Assembly: GCA_009869945.1 (NCBI GenBank) | Contig: WIXG01000035.1 | Span: forward strand, 287,037-351,036 | From: Mesaphorura yosii | Lineage: Eukaryota > Arthropoda > Collembola > Poduromorpha > Tullbergiidae | Reading direction: 5' to 3' | DNA length: 64,000 bases | Part shown: positions 40,201 to 52,200 of the stretch, in pieces | Position numbering within the stretch: the first letter of the stretch is position 1 | Layout: the number at the start of each line of letters is the position of its first letter | Notes under the pieces: generated by a model | Databases searched by the model: none | The model's input: only the letters and a program-made list of their open reading frames with translations | What the model was told of the DNA's origin: nothing | Program-made: the position numbers and the translations under genes

Positions 40201-43200
40201 CAAAGAAAACTGCTTGTCACATGAATCCAGTTTGTGGGCATTTAGCTTGGGCTTAAGTCAACATCAAAGAAACTTTTCGGACTTCCTGCTTAATAAAAAC
40301 GCAAAGTTCACATTCCTAACCAACTCTCGTGTCACCTGAGGAAAACTTCTTTACCTTTTCGCGTTATGAAGAATAAAAATGGCAAAATCATAGATCGTTT
40401 GCTTTGCTCGAGATTGTTGTGTTCTTTTTTGAACATGAACTATATTTTTTTGGCATACCATCGAAAACAATTTTGGGTAATAAGGCATAAGATATGAACT
40501 ACTTTTCTTCCATTGCGTACACGTACCGGTACCGGTAGTTCATGCAATAAATTTTATAAGGAGGTGGATTAACAATGGAAAATTCTATAAAGCGAGCATA
40601 TTCGGTAAATAAATACGTGCACTGTGAAACAGTACAAGTGCTGGGCGTTGGACTTGATTTCTTGGTTCTTCTTTCTCTTGACCATATTTCTGGCTGGTCA
40701 GGTTTCCAATAAGTTAATGCAACGCCAAACTAGTGAACCGAATAACTCCATGCATGCTATTCTTACGTGAGTTGAACAACAAAGTGGAGCAACTTTTCTT
40801 TTCTTGGTTTTGTCGTGCAGGTGGAATACACAGCGCGGAAATTAAGGCGGCGTACAAAACTATTGTGTTTCATTCGTACACGTAAACTTGATAATTTGGT
40901 GTAAACATTTATGCACGTAGAAGCGCTGGTGTTTCTTTCTCGTTTCTGCTACAACGGCGAACAGAGAATTGGCTAAATTAATGTGCATTTTATGTTCATA
41001 AATCAATACGCGAAGAATGAAACGGAGCATTTTTCTTGGTTTAGTTTGAAAGGCAGAAGAATTATGTTATTTGTGCTTTTTCATCTTCATACGCGGCATA
41101 TGGACGGGAGAATCTGCAATTTTCGAGTTCATTCATCTAACAAACGGAGTGCCATTGCATTGTAGGAATAATCACAACCATGCTGCGTTATCTCTGCATC
41201 TCTGTATTCTTGTTCTTCAGAGTATCAAATGAACCATGATTTTCTGCGAAAAAATTTAATATTGCTTTTATATGTAAATTGTTACTTGTTCAACATTGTT
41301 GGTTTTCCAGCTCTCGCAGTCATTTTGTGAATTATAAAGGCTATTAGCTTTTATATTGCTTTTTCAATTCCACTTCGATTTGCAGTTTTTACGTGCAGAA
41401 TCGTTTCTGTGGTCAAACTTGAAATGATTCAAATTGTCACTTACACTTATTGCCATATGGTCAGATTTGAGCTGCGTCTGTGAAAAAGCCTCAGGTCGTG
41501 CTGTGCGAAAAGAATGTCATGGGCAAACGCACTCACGAGTCGCGAATGAAAAATGAACTCATCGAAACCAGAATCAATTTGTTGAAATTAAACCGAACCA
41601 TGCATTACGTGTTGACAGTTCGCACTTTGATTTATTAAGTCGAACTCTCACTTGACATTGACATTGCCACTTTGCCATCAGTTGCATCCTGAAATAACAG
41701 GTCAGTGTGAATGTCAGGTGTTACGTTTCTAGGGTCGGACAATAGTCATGAAGCCAAGGTTTAAATTGAAGAAGGTGGTTGAGATGCACTTGTCACACTT
41801 TTAATGAAAGGTGAAGGCTTGTCTGTAGCTGTGTCTTTTACCTTAATCAACTCATGCATCACTATCCGCAGAATCTTTGTCCGCCTTTATTAACCCGGAC
41901 TGGTCAAACCCTCACACCGAATGCGCAACGCAATTCAAATAGGCGTATTGGCAAGTTTTTATGAATGCACATCAACAAAGCAATGAAATTGACTTTTGAG
42001 TGAATCAAGTTTGTTAATTGTCTGCAGAGACTGCACTTGCCATTCAATAAATACTACGAAGGTTGTAAGTTTACAAGATTTGCTATCTTGCGCAAGAATC
42101 TAAACATGAATTAAAAGTGAAAACCGGTTTGCATGCGATTACGCGTCCTGAGATTAGAGCTACACAGTTTTTCTACAAAGTGAATTTTTTGTTGTGGAAT
42201 CAAAAAGAAAGTGACTGTAAAAGGTGCGCTGATGAACTCTCCGCACTGCATTGTTGCAGTGTTGCATAATCAAGAGCGTTTTGCGAGACTTGCATAATGA
42301 ATTGTTTCATGTGCAGTGGCAACGAAAAGAAATGGCATTGTAATTGTTTGCGCTGGACGGAACGGAGGCATGCATTCACTGCACCGAGACGTGATAACTG
42401 ATATTGACTTCAATTATTTAACAATAATTGCTTTAGAATTATAGGTCATAAAACGAACTAATGAGAAACAAATAATTATCATTACACAGCTACTGAACAA
42501 AATAAAACCGGGCCTGGCCTTGCTTGCATTTACAACTTTTTGTTGTTGCGATCATGTTTTAGTCATAACTTCATAATGACAGCAATTAAATTGTAATGTC
42601 CTTCATGTTTTGCAGGCAATATTTACTTCAGCATCAGAATATCTTCGAGAAGCTACCGATGGTCGCGTCTACTTTCATCGAATTACCATCGTGGTGCCAC
42701 CCATGTGGGACACTCGAGCCTGTGGCCGGTCCCTTCCTGTAAATTCTTTCACATCTCGAAGTAGCATCAATGATGCAACATTCCGTATTGGGACCGAACA
42801 CCCAATCTTCGGACACTTGCCGTGGACCCAGCAATCGCGGAGTTGTGGATTGCCGGGTGACTTCATTTCTATGGGCTATCATTACATACTTCAGTTCAAC
42901 GAAACGGAAAATGCGGCCACCAATGGGCAGCCTATGAATAACAATCACGTCTCTCAGTCAAGCATTCGTGATAATTGGTCGACTGGCAATTTTAATGGAG
43001 GAAGTGATGACTCAAGGCCCGCAGGATTCGATTTCAGATCCGTGCCGACAGGTGAGTTCAAATTGACACTATACACTTTCACAGCTTCTGGTGTATTGAA
43101 ACCATGTCAAACCCAAGTAGTCGATCATGCTGGCTATCGCTGCGCCTGGCCATGAAGATAGAAGTGACAACGATGCCCTTAATTGTTGCTTAGACTTTGA

Positions 43201-46200
43201 TTTGTAATTCACACAGCTTGATCGAATCTCGCGAAGCCTTTCGGCATTGTAGGAAAAGGCAGAGGCAGAAAGTGAAACCAACTTGACACGAGAAAAGGGG
43301 GTTCGACATATTCTCAAAGTACATATCTCTCCGCTCCGTCTGAACTCTTTAATGCTAAGGAGTGGGGACAGTGACGAGTCAAAAGCGATGACAATTTATT
43401 GAAAGCTATCAGCTTAGAAGAATTTAGTACAAAGACGAAGTCCGAAGAAGGTAAACCGTACCGTGGTAGGAGCGGGCCGTGGTTCCTCGCCTTGTGTCGG
43501 TACCTCTATTTGAAATTTATTCTTTTAGCACCGACCGAGTGGTAATGTCGAGTCATTGTTAAAATTTTTTTGACTTCTCGAAGTCAATTCATTTCATGTA
43601 ACTCGTAACGAACAGAATGACAGAAGGCGTGGACTTTTTTAAAACGTTCGAATAGAATTTTTCTTCGTTGGTTATCTCTTACAAGTAAGTTGCAAGTCTA
43701 TCGACAGCTTGCGGCAAAGTCGCCGAAATGAATGTACAGAAAACATTGAAGGGAACCCGATGTCGAATGTGATAGGTGCAATCCTTTGAGGAAAAATTGG
43801 GCAAGAGTTGAGACCCAATCGTGGTGGTCAGATAGGATATTATACGAGTGACCAACCGATCAACTTAATTTGACCCTCCACTCGATTCGATAACTCCCTT
43901 GCCATTTCTGACTGTCTATTCTTCAGTGTTTTTGTCACCAAGTGGTGGTTAAGATATGTGCCATTTTGATTATGAATGAAAGCCAAGCCAGGCTGTCTTT
44001 TGTGCAAAAAAGCCTACCTTTGTTATTCTAAAATCTTATTTTTTACCAAATGTGATTTGACATGGTTCCACAAAAGGTTCCTACGAAATGGGGTTTGTCG
44101 ATTAGCATTATTCTTCCCGTGTAACAGTATCATAATTTCTGAAGGTAATCGATTGATCCTTTGTACTGAAACCTTCTTCGTCGGGTGGATGGATTAAAAT
44201 TCTCACTGTATGTACTAATGCAACTTTGTATGTATTCTGCTTTTGAATAGAGCGAGCCTTTGTTCACGAGTGGGCTAAATATCGTTACGGAGTCTTTGAA
44301 GAAATCGGCTTCCCAAATGATCCCATCTACCCTTCGTTCTACACTGACAGCACAAGCGGTGAGAAGAAACCAACGGCCTGCACAAATCACCAGATTCATG
44401 GAAATTGGTAAGTGTGATAATGCACGCACAATTCCATTTCGTAAAAAATTGTAGAAATATTTGGACTGACTGCATCGTAATCGCTGAATCCGGTAATGCA
44501 GTGAATGCACTTTCTGAATTCAGGCCCGAGCTTAACTCGGCTGTCAGATTTTCAATAAGTCGTCTAGTCATCGATGCAAACCACTGAATTGTGGGATATA
44601 TCCATCATCGACTCTTATTGCCACTAATAATCGTCCGCGTCCTGTCTCTTAGTCTACTGTAGCGGAAAAATTTAAGTCGGATAATGTGGTTTATCTTTTA
44701 AGAAACGAAACAAAGGAAGAGTAAGAAATGCTCGGCAGAAAGTGAGATGATGATGGCTTCCTTTCTTCAGATTTAATACACCGTTCATCGAGTATTGTTA
44801 TTATTTTTTGGCATGACTGAACCTCGAACGCGCCTCACCTGGATTGGAAAATTGAAAAAGAGTACGAGGTTGTGTTTTCAACTGAATTCACAACACCTTT
44901 TACAACAATAGAACGCACAAGGCAAAGGAGAAGAAATAGTGCGATCATAAAACTGTTTGCTTTTGTTATTGTTATTCTGTCCTGACCTTCCCTGATATTA
45001 TACAGTTCCTTAACTGAGCTCAGCTCAGCTCGTTCTTTGAAGTCGGCCTATTTTTGCTTGAACTTGCCATAATCATTGTATTTACAACCCGGCTCTTTTG
45101 TGAGACTGGACAGCCCCTGAGATGGATACTTTGTGATACCGTGTATCATCTAGGTAATATTTTATCTGGCTATGCCGCACCAGAGTTGTCTTGACTTGTA
45201 ATCGGCACGGCAGGCATTCCTAATTTAACTGCACTCCATTAATTTTAATTACCGTTGTAGTGTACAAGTGCAACTGAAAAAAATACCCATTGCTCGGAGC
45301 TTCGAATTTGTGCGAGGCATTGAGCAAAAAAGTTTTCGCACTTTTATTTTTTAGTACTTTGTCTCATCTCGGCGTCTACAAAAATGTTATGCAGGCGTAG
45401 CTTGGACTCGGGCTTTCTTTGAAACGAGAAGGATGTAATTACAATTTGCCTCCTTGATAGAGGAAGGAAGTTCGGGACATCAAGCGCAGGAGCTGAGTCA
45501 AGTGTTTCCGTGAGCAGTGCCATGCAATTTAGGCTGCTTGTCAAATAGTTTTAATTCTTTACAAAATAGTACAGATGATATAAAACTAAACAAAATGATA
45601 AAGAGTAAGTTCATGAAACTTGTTCTTCGTGCTTTCTCTCATTTACAGTTTGCTCAAAGAGTCCTCCGTTACGAAGAACTTATAATCAGAATTTTTGTTT
45701 ATTTGTAAAAATGAAACGGCGGTCGCTTGCCTAATTTTTTTTTAGCCAATTAACAAATTGTAGACTTTTCACGACCCAGGGATTTAAAGTGGAGCATTTT
45801 TACTGGGAACTTGCCCGCATGGGTTGCAATTTCAAAGCTGCTTTGTGCAGAATTCTTAGACGTGAATCAAATATTTTAATGAGATCCAGATTTCAGATCG
45901 AGCCTGTCCTTTCATTGTAGACCGCCTGCAAGCATTACGTACGGGTTGCCTCCCTTCACGGTTCGCGTGGACAAAAGTTCACTTATTTGCTTAACGATTA
46001 ATAAAATAATCCCTTCCATGCATCGCATCTCAAAGTTCACATTTCTTTTGCGCGTTTGCAACACTCTCAGATTCCAATTGAATTTCATTCCCCAAAGCTT
46101 GGATTCAATCATAAATTACAAACTGCGAAGAATGAGATCGTTTTTCCATAGCATCATGCTAGGCGTTGGTGCTGAGCTCAAGCACGCGTTGGGTCCGTAG

Positions 46201-49200
46201 CATAAATAACATCTTTCCATGCATCGGGATCAGATTGCACTCCTCTCCGCTCGCACTCGCTTTGACCTGTCGAGATTATTTCACTGCGCTGCGATTCTAA
46301 TAACAAGCATGCACTGGTGTGATTCTGTTTACTTTAAATTACGTCATAGTCAGATCGCATAATATGCTCATACTCCAGTACTATTATATTCACATTCTAT
46401 TCATATTCAATAAGACCTTATTATTATTTATCCTCTCGCCGATTTTATATCTCATTCGCCTCATACACACGTGTGTGTTTGTGTTTATTTTTCTGCGTGC
46501 GCATTTCGCCTTGCATGTGTGCATGATTGTTTAAGGCAATCGTTACGTCTGAAATCTCTGAGAGGCGGTAGCTGATGGTGACGGCTGCCGAATGCGGATC
46601 CCACTCCTCTTATCGCAGACGCTGCGCTGATTTTACGATTTGATGGTAGCTCGACGGATCGCCGTCGTTTCTTAAATTATGTATTTTTTCAATTTCTACG
46701 TACGAGTACACAGTAGGCAATAATTTAAGTTGAAGAGAGCCCAGAAGCACCGGCACCGGCAACGAGAGAAAAGTCTTTACAACTGTTTATAAAGCATTCA
46801 AAATTGAAACACGGAGTGGGAACTCATTTCAGGTTACCCTTATTTATTATACGTATTTTAAAATGGGGCTGGCTTCTCACAGGCACTCAAGGCCCCAAGT
46901 AGTCAGCCAGTCCTCTTTTCTGTATTCCATAATAAAATTAATAACAGTAATAATGTAGTAGTAAGTAATAGTTTGGATAATGATAGGAATCGTTAATTCT
47001 CAAGTGTTTTCAATGTACACAAGCAGAGCAACAGGGACAGACTTCAGGGACTTGCGTACGACGGCACCGGAGACGCAAAGCAAACCTCTTCTAATTGCAC
47101 CCATCATCCGTACCTCGACTACTACAGGGCACGGCGTTGCTGCGTTTCTGAAAATTCGACGTTTGAAGCAGCTTTAAGGACTTGCCCTTTTCCTATTGTA
47201 AAAGTCTCCCTTTGTAATTTCGTTCTCTTTTAATGCAAAGCCTGCTGTTGGGTACAAGCAGGCGGGTGGCAACGGCAGCGCCGTTTGAACAATCTCTAAA
47301 CTCTGCATTTTTGCGAGGGGAGCCAAGCCGAATCCCGGCATTGGCGGTTATGATGATTGTCTTCTATACTTTCATTCCAGTCATTTGCTCAGTGACTTTA
47401 TCTTACCTCGCGTCTTTGGTGTTGCTTTCCACAACTTTATTATGAAAAGAAAAACTTCAATAAAAATGCGTAAGCGTAAAAAAATGCACACCATGAAGAA
47501 AGCCCATTTTGTGTAATCATAATCATTATCGTTAGAGCAAACGTAAGATAATACCAAGACATGATACATAGCCAGGGAAATGTGTACATGCGACGCAGGG
47601 ACGACGGAACATCAACTCGACCATTATTTGGCGATGATAGTTCCAGTTTTTCTCTTCGCTGCACTGGATGACTGACTTATTTTACGATTATAAATAACAT
47701 GCGGACAGAATTCATGCAATAATCGTAAAGCATGTGAGATGGAGCATAATCTCTTCTTTAAATGTCTCCAATTCTTGCTGAATCTCCAAGGGGAGTCCCA
47801 GCCCCGGAAAATAGGCCCAGATTCCTGATTGTATTTGAATTTCAAGACGTGGCTCATCGTGTATTTGGTGTACAAATAATTACGGTTCTCTACCTGGCTG
47901 CCGCTTTCTTTGACTCGAATCATGAAATTAGGCCGCTGCTGCATGCGAGGTGCATATTTATATGGAATCCGGCTGACTGCCTAACTACCTTAAATCGAGT
48001 CAAGAATACAAAAGACCGACAAAGATGCTGTGGCGGCGCAGCGCTTCTTATTAGCATGATTTTATGAATCATAAACGAAATCAGAAGGGAGCAATAGTGA
48101 GATTCTAATGAAGAAATTTGAGATAAAAAGTGCGTAGGGTTGCAGCAGCATTATCAATTTGAACTCATCTAATCTCGGGTCAAGATCTACAAAATTGGCG
48201 AAAACCACATTCTAGTTTGAACCGTTTATTTCAAACTTTCAAATGCATGAAATTGCACAAATTTCTTCGATGTTAACCCACCGGTCTGAATAATGAAGCT
48301 TTCCTTGAGCTGAACTTTACGTTTCACCCATAATATTTTAGTTCCAGAACGAGAAACGTGCTTAACTCTCATGATTATTATTTTTGTAATAGGTCTTCTG
48401 GGTGTGATAGCTCAAACAACTACGGCTATCTCTTCAACAATAGGAGAAACGGATCTTCATCATCATCTGCTCCTGGCTCAGCCCCAACCTCGCCGTCGTG
48501 TGTGTTTACTCCGGATCCAAGCTCTGGCTATGAAAACGATCGCATCAGTTCATCAATCATAAGTTTTCCGCAGGGAAGAAATGTGCGAGCATTTTGTGAC
48601 TCAACAACTCATAACGCAAGGGCACCAACAAAGCAAAATTTCCTCTGCGACCGAAAATCAACGTCAGAAGTCATTTTTGACCATCCAGATTTCCAGAACT
48701 TGCCTACCAGGTAACAAAATCATACACCCGATTTACCATGCTACTGTGTTGCAGTTTGAACCTGCTTTGACGGGTGATGAAAGTGTTCAGCATGTGTGGT
48801 AATCCTTCCTGCAAATACAAACCCATTTGAAAGGCTCACTTAAGTTCAAGCTTTGATTTGATGAGATGCGAAGTGTTCAGGCGAGATGGGCGTTAGGTGG
48901 CCGACTAATACTTGTCACATGCAAAATAGACCAAGCATCTCTTTATTTACCTTTGTAATCTGGTTTTCTGTACGAATGTTTCTTGCTGTCATTTACAACA
49001 CAGCAGCACACTTGCGAAAATAAAAGTTTCGACAGAGGCTGGATGGCAGACACTTTCACCCCACAAAGTTTGGGAGTAGTTGAGTTGAGGTTTGACCTCT
49101 TCTAGTACATTCAATTAATTTGGAAATGGATTTATGTCATTCTGAAGCGAACAGCACACAGAAGATGGGATGAGGTTTTATGCTGGAGCACGGTCTTTCG

Positions 49201-52200
49201 AACTCTAAGCTTCCAGAGAAAGTATCTCATCCCATTCGAAGTTCGCTGGCCGGTTCGCAAACACTTGAATATAAATCTTCATTTGTCTCGGAATCAATTT
49301 GGAAAGTTCACGGACCGAGTTTGTGATTGTGGGCTCTGTCCTGCCTGGACTACCGACGCCAAGAACTGGACGTGGTCAAGAGATTGCTTTTCCTTTCTTT
49401 ACTCGACGTCGTAGGTTAATCAAGTTCAGTGTTAGTCTGTCCAAAAACAAGTTCACCAGTTCATGTGGCGTTTACAATGAAAGAGATTTTCTTTTCATGT
49501 TTGCCTGTACGCTTATTTAGTGCTCAGCCACAATTATATCAGTATTCCTCTCAGCCCATATTTTGTCTCCAGAGACAAGAGAGAAACGAGCATCATACCA
49601 TTAACGTTTGGTGAGAAGTATTCATGTCAGTGGCACAATTAAATCCACACTCCCGTCAGCACCGCACGAACCATCAAATGAATTTTGCCAGCTATAGAGA
49701 ATCTGCACCAGCCCGAATGTAATTGGGTTAATATTCCGGGGATGCAGAGCTTCCTTCTTCCAAATTAACTTTCACTTGGCACACAGCTGAAAGGAATACT
49801 ACGGAGCAGAGAACTCATTTCCGCGCACTCATTCAACGGATTTGGCAAGTTGTGCGCTCTTATGTTTCGATGAAGTGGTGCGCGGAAAGAGTTTTAGATT
49901 TACGGCCAGCCTTTTGCTTAGCCGTTCTGTTTTCATATTTTCATTTCGCACATTTGAGTGGAGGATTTAGAGGGAAGCACAAATGAATTTAGCCTTCATT
50001 CACAATTACATTAATGCATAGTCACTTTCACCGTGCCAGCTTGTCGCAGTGTTTGTTTAAAACTGTGGGGTAGGACTATTCATAATGATGGGTTAACGGC
50101 CAAATAATATCCGAGTTTGTAAAATATGTGCCATTCGTTTACACTGGCATGCTTTTTCTCGGCTCCTTTATGATCGGCTGTTAAAGTACAATATTATGCT
50201 TACTTTTAGGTGAGCACTCGGAACTTTTGAATTTGCCATGCTGTTGTTTAAGCTGGACGATAGTGTAGTCTGTTACACTGAGGAAGCAGCGGTGTTGTGA
50301 AAAACTCTATGTTGTACAGCTAGTTCTTGCACATGGTGTCTGACAAATCTGGGCATTATCACAGGCTGAAAAGTGAAAGAAAAGTAATGTCGCGGTGGTC
50401 CGGAGTTCGGTGGAAATTCATCATTATTCCATAAATTGCGCAGATGAAAGTTAAAATATGCGCACGTCTCACTTTTACACGAATAAGACATTCGATTAAG
50501 TCCAATACAAGTAGAAAATCAATTGAACGGGCCTCCATACACTTTTCCTCAAGGCGCATTTTCTGAAATCGGAAGCTGCTTGTATATATCGACAAGTGTT
50601 TGGTGCCGCAAATCAAACTCCCGAGAAAGAAAAACTCGCTAAACTTTCACAAATTGTGTTATGAAAGAAAAGTTTTAAATTAGTTTTGGAATACCTGAAA
50701 AATTGTGTGAATTTTAAATCTCAATTCGGAATTGGAGGGTTAGATTTCAGCATAAGCTAATCAATCAATTTCTATTGTGCAGCATCAAGAATACTTGCTG
50801 CTATCTTTTCTAGCTTCTGCCAGCTTTGGTTAGCTTAAATTTAATAATGAGGCATAATTTCATGTTCGACGAATCGCACACTTGTTTACTGGCGCACTTG
50901 TCGGGCAAGAGTAGAAGGAGGAATGAACAAATCGTCAGTAATGTAGTGACTCTGGCTGTATTTGGCGAGCCAGAGGCAGACAAGCGAGTAAGTCTTCGTG
51001 TGACACACTTTTCCTGTTCTTTCTCTAATGGAATCAAAAGTTATTTTTCTCCATCTTCCCAGAACTTTTTTCTTCTGCTCAAATATTTCACTTTTTATGT
51101 ACGCCTTCCGCTTTCAAACACTTTATATTATGTATTATGATTATGTTACTGAACAAAACAGCATTGATTGTGTACTTTGAGGAAATGATAAAAAACATTT
51201 GTAGACAATTGGAATTAAGGAAAAGTACTGCAGAAAAATGTAAAAGTTACTCAATTTGTTCGGAGCTCGGAGAAAATATTTGGCCAAAGTGTTTGGGCTG
51301 AGGCTAAAGTCGTTTGGAGGCTGAGGCAGACGTGAAATAATAGGGCTTATTGAAGAGGAAAAGTTTGTAGGCAAGAAGTTAAGAAGCGAAAGTCTTGGAA
51401 GAATCATAATAACTCTGAAGTATCAATAATTTCAAAGGAGATATTTTCTTTATTTCAAATTGAATGTGGAATCGCAGTCGGCCACGAACTCTGAAGTTAA
51501 GCCTCCGCAAGTCGTGACAGAGCAAGGCATTAATAATGACATAATCTGGACAATAAAGGTAAAAGAACAGGGCTGAGCTATCCTGGGAGTGTGCAAAGGC
51601 AGGGAGAAAAAGATTTTCGCACGCACACTCCCAAGTACCTAGAAATTTATTTTTTATGTGTTCCTTGTGTGTGGGAGGATAATGATCTACAACGTGAAAG
51701 CACAGGCTACGAGAAATCTGAAGATCTCTCAATTCTCAACCTCAAAATCCTAAGCCAAGCGTCTGAGCTTGTGTGCGTTGTTTGACTTGACTTGGCTTCT
51801 GCTTCATGATACAAATCCGTACACTGCCGTTCTTCACACTACACCAGAATTTTATCGCATTTCTTTTTTCAGTGTTAATTTCTCTTGGGGCCAGGCGTGC
51901 GTCTGCGTCTCCCGCTCTTATCTCTTCACTGCTCTGCGTGATAACTGCATTGTAATTGCAATTCATGTGAGTCGGTCTCGACGTCGGCATGAAGCGATTG
52001 TTATGTACTGTCAAGAGAATTCATTTTAGTCACCGATTCGGAGAGCAGTTATTTATTTTTCTCCAGAGAAGTGCACAGTTTCCAGCTTCCTTAACACTAA
52101 CGATATCTAAAAGTAAAATTTGGGACGTCTTCGACATTTTTCATGATGACGTGACCGTATACCTTCAATCAGGGCCAAACGAGGGTTTGCTTCTAAAATT

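Larger units (their letters stand above)
22239..42615 (+). other. CLCA intron 1, about 20.4 kb
   Basis: The intron joins phase 0 to phase 0. I found no nested gene that I can support. The longest frames (27502-27903 and 28566-28994, plus strand) have no domain; the second is hydrophobic mainly because the DNA is T-rich. AAACCGGTTT at 42121-42130 and the 14-bp palindrome at 40524-40537 (two overlapping ACCGGT cores) are candidate Grainyhead/CP2-type sites near exon 2. No transposase, RNA gene or array was seen. Confidence 0.7.

Noticed and set aside
43052-43155. Read-through of CLCA exon 2 past its donor
   Set aside because: The extra residues do not resemble the family, while splicing at GTGAGT joins perfectly to the HEWAK exon.
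50814-50987. Exon-like open segment inside CLCA intron 4 with acceptor TTTTCTAG and donor GTAAGT
   Set aside because: CLCA enters this intron in phase 2, and in that phase the segment hits TAA within nine codons. In the open phase it matches nothing in the family.
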